From: Acheta domesticus | Taxonomy: Eukaryota; Arthropoda; Insecta; Orthoptera; Gryllidae | DNA length: 64,000 nt | NCBI GenBank assembly: GCA_031308135.1 | Contig: JAHLJT010008756.1 | Coordinates: 62,610,317 to 62,674,316, forward strand | Direction of reading: 5' to 3' | In this document: positions 58,566 to 64,000 of the stretch, piece after piece | How positions within the stretch are numbered: position 1 is the first letter of the stretch | Layout of the letters: each line of letters starts with the position of its first letter | Program-made: the position numbers and the translations under genes | The notes under the pieces: generated by a model | Told to the model about the DNA's origin: nothing | The model's input: the letters and a program-made list of their open reading frames with translations, nothing else | Database searches by the model: none

Positions 58566-59131
58566 GATGGGGCTCAGAGCATCAACTGATGTCACTGCAT
58601 GGCGTCTGGCCGGCCCTAGGGTTCGAGTCCCGACGGTGGCAGGAATTTTGACACCAGCAACATACCTAGGTCAAATTCAGCTAATGACTGGAGAAGAATT
58701 CTAGCGGCCGGCTGTTCTGATCGATAGTTTTCCGAGGTGTCGCCGATCAACACCAGAGAATGCTGAAGCACTACTCTAACAAACGGGCCACTGGACCACG
58801 CGCGACCTTTCCTTCCTCTTTTTTATCATTTCCTCGCCACTTTCGCACACACACGCACTTACACTAACATGCACTACACTGCCACACATGCCGGGAGACC
58901 AGTCGGGAGCTTAGAGCTTGTTCCCGCTGGGGCGGTACCCCGCTGATAGGAGACACCTGGTTGAGGGGAAAACCCCACTAGTCGACGGTAGGTCGGCGCC
59001 GGATCTCGCCATCCAGCGTGGAAAAGATCACCACCACCTCCGGAGGAAAAAACACGCACTACACGTACGGGACTAATGATCTCTGTAGTTGACGCGCCCA
59101 GCATCACGAACAATCAATCAATCAATCCACG
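58566..59131 (+). mobile_element. Long tRNA-derived SINE, copy G (best preserved)
   Basis: Starts GATGGGGCTCAGAGCATCAA. Shows B box GGTTCGAGTCCC, GGAGAAGAATTCTAGCGG, TTTCCTTCCTCTTTTT, ACATGCCGGGAGACC, GGGAGCTTAGAGCTTGTTCC, GGGGCGGTACCCC, GGTAGGTCGGCGCCGGATCT, GTACGGGACTAATGA, GACGCGCCCAGCATCACGAA and an (AATC)n tail. About 566 bp; the most complete example of the family. It sits inside a C-rich tract that resumes at 59132-59310. Confidence 0.93.
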
Positions 59132-59310
59132 CCTCTCCCACCACCTACCTCGTTCCCGTTCTCGCCCCCTGCGCCTTCCCCGTCACCGTCCCCCTCCCGC
59201 ATCGCATCCCCACCCCACGTCACATGCGTCTTCCCTGCTCCGATCGCCACCCCTCCCTCTCCTCTGCCCCGCGCCGCCTCACCTAGCCACGCGCCCGCCG
59301 TTGGCAAGCC

Positions 59311-60405
59311 ACACATTCCGCGAAGACTTCAAGGACCCCACACACGCTTGGAACACGTGTACTTTCTTTTTTACTAACAGTTAAAATATACGGATTCGTA
59401 TTAAATGCGTTGTACAATAGGATGTTGATGATTGAAAATGTACTACTTGTTAAGAGATTGCACATAAGTTACGCTGTCAGATATGTCATTAAATTTAATG
59501 TAGTTTAATGTATTGAACATTGAACTTAATGTAACCTACATTAAAAAGAGCTTAATGTATTTGTACATTTATTTAAGCCATCACTTAAAATCAGTGTAGA
59601 TTTAATGTAGAGGGTCTCCCATTTCTCCTACCTCTCATCATTTATCTTATGTATTCATAATCACAAGTCCATCAAGATCATTCATTCATTTATTTATTCC
59701 AAATATGACAATAAAGCTTTGTCTCTTGCATCTTAATGTACATGTGTACATTCAATTTAATGTGCCTTCATGATAATTATTTTAATGTACGTTTCATTAT
59801 AGTAATACGGAAAGTGTAGCTGAGCAAACTAGTCGTGCTACAAGAGCACACTCTTTCTCACGCAATTTCTAACTTCCTAATGTTAAAAAATTCAGAGTTC
59901 AATGAAAATGAGATATTCGCCAATTTTTCTCGCACAAGTATTATTAAGAATTTATTCTTAAAAATGCGAATTCCAGACGTGTTCCATTTGTCTATATGTT
60001 TAGTTGTTAAGAAATGCATTCGGGCTGGTGACAAGTTCATTTTTCCCGTTCGGGTCGGGTGACAAACACGAACGTGTTTGCCGATAATACAGAGCGAAAA
60101 AACTGACGACTTGTAATTGTTTTGAAAGGTAAATAAAATAGTAAAATAAGATTAATAAAACGTGTCTCCGCAAAGTTTAGACGTTGTTGTTTCGTTCACT
60201 TTATTGATGGAAAGGATGGATAGTTACTATTCAAATAATTAGAAGCGTATGATTGCAATTGTGACTTTTTTCAGAACCAATGTATAAAAATAATGTATAA
60301 AAATAATATAAAAATAAATAATAAAATGCAAAAAATAATAGAAAAGTGAAATGTTTGATTAATGTTCTCTAATTCTGTGACTAATGAAGAATCTGTTTCT
60401 TTAAC
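59311..60405. other. Intron; AT-rich, TTTAATGTA motif cluster
   Basis: Between about 59485 and 59795 the motif TTTAATGTA or its complement recurs roughly a dozen times in both orientations, suggesting a decayed foldback element. No gene seen. Confidence 0.45.
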
Positions 60406-60407
60406 AC

Positions 60408-60465
<58 letters not shown>

Positions 60466-60481
60466 ATACACATACACATAC

Positions 60482-60523
<42 letters not shown>
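60406..60523 (+). repeat. Compound (CA)n(TACACA)n(TA)n microsatellite
   Basis: About 27 CA units, then TACACA steps, then about 20 TA units, ending 55 bp before the second SLC7 exon. It lies in the region where the branch point and pyrimidine tract would normally be searched for. Confidence 0.95.
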
Positions 60524-60527
<4 letters not shown>

Positions 60528-60578
60528 GAAGAATTAAAGAATAAACTAGAATTTAAGTCGTTGTCTTCATGTTCACAG

Positions 60579-60720
60579 GAAACACGTCACACTTCCATGA
60601 TGCGTTCGAGGGCAGCTCGAATGTCGGCAGTTATGCTTTGGCTTTCTACTCCGGACTGTTCGCCTTCGGCGGTTGGAACTACCTCAACTTCGTCACCGAG
60701 GAGTTACAGGATCCGTACAG
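60579..60720 (+). CDS. Exon of SLC7 light-chain amino-acid transporter (TM6 region)
   Basis: A 142-nt exon after acceptor TTCATGTTCACAG (ends 60578) and before donor TACAG|GTAGAT (GT at 60721). It opens with GA, completing the Gly codon begun by exon 54421-54546, so the two exons join in frame without a stop. It encodes [20 protein letters not shown], followed by [20 protein letters not shown] and PY, ending two bases into an Arg codon. GLFA(F/Y)[12 protein letters not shown] is the TM6 signature of LAT / y+LAT transporters. The unwound Phe-Ala-X-Gly-Gly part contacts substrate, and the first Phe corresponds to the gating Phe252 of human LAT1. This locus therefore encodes a heteromeric amino-acid exchanger. 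Following exons (TM7 onward) are not found before the window ends. Which of the LAT-like paralogues is not resolved. Confidence 0.96.
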
Positions 60721-61930
60721 GTAGATGACCATATGCGTTGAATCTCTAGTAGAGACAGACGAAAGTCTCAGTCGAAAACACAAATGGAGAGGAACAGTGT
60801 TACTCACATGCCTATTTGCTCGTACTAATATTTACACGTATAATTGACCATTAAATGTAAAGAACTATGATTTTTACATTTATAATTAATTATAAGTTTA
60901 TTATTAATTGAGATTAATGGTTTAGTTCTGATTTTCAATCTTCCCTGATCAGCTACCAAGGTAGTAAATGGTTTATGGGAAAGCTTTGGGGGCAGGTCAG
61001 TAATTTAGGATCCTGCCCCCCCCCCGTCACAAGACACATCAAGGGACAGGGTACTCCCAGAATCTTTAGTACCGACTGATAAATCCTCAGGTCACCTAGA
61101 GATATAAATAAGGTAATTTGGGGAGCGCTTTCATTTTTTCACACAATGTTGGCATTGGCGAGCGTTTTTACCTAGTTTTTATTAACTTGTGAGTCGTTGT
61201 ATTTATTTAGAGTGAATTCGATATGAACAAAATTAATATACTATCAAAGTATAATAATTCTAATAAAATATTGAATGGTAAAAACAATAAACGATAGTTT
61301 CTACTATCCTAACGGGCGATATTCTATTGTTATGATTTAGTAACATGTCATTAGATCATGGTCCATAAATTCTGTGAAATGACTTGCTTTTCAATGTACA
61401 TGGTTCATCGTTGCTCAACCTTAGTAATACCTTTTTAAAAAAATCAAGCTACCTTAAATCTCCTGTTGATCACTGGCGAATCAACGGTATCTTTGGGCTT
61501 GATATGATCCAAACACTTCGTAATCTCACGGGACCAGATCGGACTGTAGGTAAGATTCTCCAACACGGGTGTGGACGGTGTGTTGTGGTTTTGTTTTTTT
61601 TTGTTTTTTTTGTTTTTGTTTTTTTCGGGATAGAATTTGTTGCACGCCATAACAAGGTAATGTGTACCGTTTACTACCGAGCCTTTTCCGCGTAATATAT
61701 TCGAATTGGACCTGCGATTTCCAGAAGATTGGAAAGTATTATAGGGATATTTCCATTCTAATCACTCGCGTTTGCTGGCTTGTTCGAAGAGATGTATGAG
61801 TTCTAATATTTTATCTCTAGGGATTCGCATCAAACGTCACCTTCTTAGCATGACTGTCCAGTAGATGGTGGCAGATTGTCACACGAATTCCCTTATGCTC
61901 TTCACCGAATTGTTTTGCGAAGTGAATGAG
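60721..61930 (+). other. Intron of SLC7 gene; no gene seen
   Basis: AT-rich. A C tract at about 61015-61025 and a T/G-rich tract (61588-61628) are the only low-complexity features. A GATCGGACTG segment near 61538 resembles nothing known. Confidence 0.55.
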
Positions 61931-61934
61931 TATT

Positions 61935-62147
61935 CCGGGTGCGTCAACTACTTAGGTCATTAGTGTAGTGCATGTGTTCCTCTCCTACTGAGAGAGGACT
62001 CCTACTGACTCCTACTAACGTGAGATCCCACGCCGACCTTTATGTATGCATGTAGGTTTCCTGCGAGGTATCGCCCAACCGCGATCAGCTCAAAGCTTCC
62101 ACAAGACTCCTGACATGTGTTGTAGTATTGTGCACGTAAGTGTAAAT

Positions 62148-62184
<37 letters not shown>

Positions 62185-62340
62185 GAAGGGGAGAGAAGGG
62201 GACAAGGGTGACAAGGGAAATATCGCCCGTGGCCCAAGGGAAAGATCGCCGTTTGATGAGGTAGGGCTCCGGCAGTCGTCTGGTATTGATGGGAGACCAC
62301 GGAAAACTATCCGATCAGAGACGTCGGCCACTAGAATTGA
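61935..62340 (-). mobile_element. Long tRNA-derived SINE, copy H, truncated
   Basis: Minus strand. Carries the 3' module (GCGTCAACTACTTAGGTCAT), a GATCAGCTCAAAGCTTCC module, a (GT)n tract at 62156-62181 replacing the CACACA tract of other copies, the purine-rich complement of the pyrimidine tract, GGTATTGATGGGAGACCACG and GGCCACTAGAATT. The tRNA-like head is missing. Confidence 0.85.
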
Positions 62341-64000
62341 ATAACTGCCGGAAAAAACCTTGTAACCCTCAAAAGTCAAATTTATCGACACACGACATTC
62401 CTCCTCCTATTACAATGTGCACCCGTGTGACTCGAAAATAAAAAAGAAGAAAAAAGGAATTATTGATGATGTTTGCCAAAATAGTTTCTACATGCCTCAC
62501 TCAGGCCACATACGACATTTATGCGAGGAAACCCAGCATTCCAGAAAAGTAAGAATTACGTTTTGGTCGGCAGTATTCCATTATCCTCTACTAGACAACG
62601 ACTGAATTAGAACCAGCAGTTTTAACGTGGAAAATCCTTTACCGTCTAAGGACTCAAACACTAGTAAATTCATTCTGGCTGTATTATTCACTGGCTGCAT
62701 CATTGACGCCTGGTCAATGATGCATCCAGTTTATTGGGAATCATACGTATGGTTTTCCACTTCAAGAGTGTGTCGTAGGTTTTTCATTAGAATCATAGTA
62801 CAGAATTGTTTAACACTAGCATCAGTAGAGGTGTGGTTGGACATCCTGATCTTTACTCATCCTTCACTCTTGTTCGGGCATTTTATATTTCAAAAACAAA
62901 AACAACAGAAAGAAAGAAAAATTTGTAAATAAAAGTCAAAAGTACTAGGGAACACTGTACTAGGGCACATAAACCCACACAGCCAAACTACTAACGAATA
63001 AAAAAATGCAGGTATTACCAACGTATTTAATTCTTTTGAAATAAAAAAACATGTTCATGTTCTTTCACATAATCAACTGTGTATATCGGTAATACGGAAA
63101 TAGTAATCGCAAATAAAAACCAGTTCAGGTAGGCATCACCCAAAACGGAAATTACAAACACGGAAGCTATTATTCATATGCGAACAAATTTCTTACTGAC
63201 AAAAAAGGAAAAAAAACAACAACGCTCTTCTAACAACGTTGGGCGACAGGCCTTTATCCAAGAACAGACTATGCAAGAATGCTTGTTTGAAGACGATGAC
63301 GATAACCAGCATGTCGTTAAAATTCACCTTCACGAAACTAAAGGATTATTTACAGTCAACGGAAACGACTTCTCGGGTCCTTAAAAGACTGCATGGGCGG
63401 AGTACGTATGACGAGTGAATTCCAAAGCAGAGTTCCTCCAGGAAATGCGAAAATAGCTGCTGATTGGCAGCAGGCATGACGAAAAGTAGGATACTTTTTC
63501 GAAAAGTTCCGGATAAAATTAAAATACAGATAAAACAAAACTTTGCATACACTACGGAACTCAGTATAACATTTTTAATATTTTGCTCGAATCCGTTAGC
63601 AATCCACAAATTTTTACTTTCCATTCTGGAATTAACAAAATTCATGAACTATTGAATAAATCGACGTTGTAGCAACAAAACTTGATTACTCCACTTGCTC
63701 CTCAGTAGATTGTGAGACAAAAACCATAAGACAAAAGCTATAATTTTTAAGGAGGAATATAGCAATGATTAACCCCTCGGAGACGGATTTTTGAACGTCA
63801 ACTATCAAAATAACATGATTAAAACTTTTCCCAATTATTAGACAAACACTTTTGAAGAAAAATCTCTGTAATTTTAATATTTCAAAACAATATATTTTCA
63901 ACAAGTTTCGCCACTTCCTTTCGATACTATTACAATGACTTAAATACTTTTGTTGAAGAATTATACTATTTTGAATTTGTAATATATTTTTTTGTTTATA
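62341..64000. other. No gene recognised (probably SLC7 intron)
   Basis: AT-rich to the end of the window. Small frames at 62627-62932 (101 codons) and 63178-63384 (68 codons, acidic FEDDDDNQHVVKIHLH) have no recognisable domain, no supporting splice context and no composition shift. The next SLC7 exon was looked for (a continuation after NPYR-type sequence) and not found. Confidence 0.5.

Noticed and set aside
58240..58704. Poly-Val/poly-Ala protein
   Set aside because: Translation of a GTC/GCC microsatellite running into a SINE.
63178..63384. 68-codon acidic peptide as a gene
   Set aside because: No homology, no splice or promoter support; could be chance in AT-rich DNA.

Overview
The window looks like nuclear DNA of an arthropod, most likely an insect. 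It is AT-rich and gene-poor and full of transposon debris: tRNA-derived SINEs, hAT elements, MITEs and foldback elements. The only protein-coding sequence I can support is two spliced exons of an SLC7 light-chain amino-acid transporter of the LAT / y+LAT type. I cannot name the species.

Layout. Positions 1-9825 and 23908-33749 are two arms of an inverted duplication, aligned nearly end to end. I judge identity at roughly 95-97% by eye, with many 1-base indels. Between the arms lie about 13 kb of other sequence (9826-22907) and an assembly gap of exactly 1000 N (22908-23907). The right arm starts on the first base after the gap and the left arm starts on the first base of the window, so neither the outer limit nor the true centre can be seen. 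It may be a real large inverted repeat, or an alternative haplotype placed in reverse next to its partner. Each arm holds three copies of a roughly 515-600 bp SINE, a GC-rich 12-bp minisatellite, a CpG-rich block, a small MITE and an old tandem duplication.

The spacer (9826-22907) has no recognisable gene. It contains a SINE with a second SINE nested inside it, paired direct and inverted repeats around 13.5-15.3 kb, another tRNA-derived SINE, a Charlie-like hAT element (20166-21317) and a short hAT element with a perfect 8-bp target duplication and a decayed transposase fragment (21938-22765).

From 33750 to 52700 there are degenerate minisatellites, a CpG-rich block near 36.2 kb, several foldback elements, two families of dispersed repeats, a hammerhead-like RNA motif near 42.37-42.41 kb and a 27-bp pyrimidine-rich minisatellite near 45.2-45.6 kb. 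From 52.7 to 60.7 kb lies the SLC7 locus on the plus strand: exon 54421-54546, a 6032-bp intron full of transposons, then exon 60579-60720. The exons join in phase and encode TM5 and TM6 of the transporter. The remaining exons lie outside the window or were not recognised.

Most notable: the intron just before the first SLC7 exon is a roughly 1.5-kb minisatellite. Its unit copies the 3' splice site and the first 11 bases of that exon, giving a run of decoy acceptors that become better preserved towards the real one.
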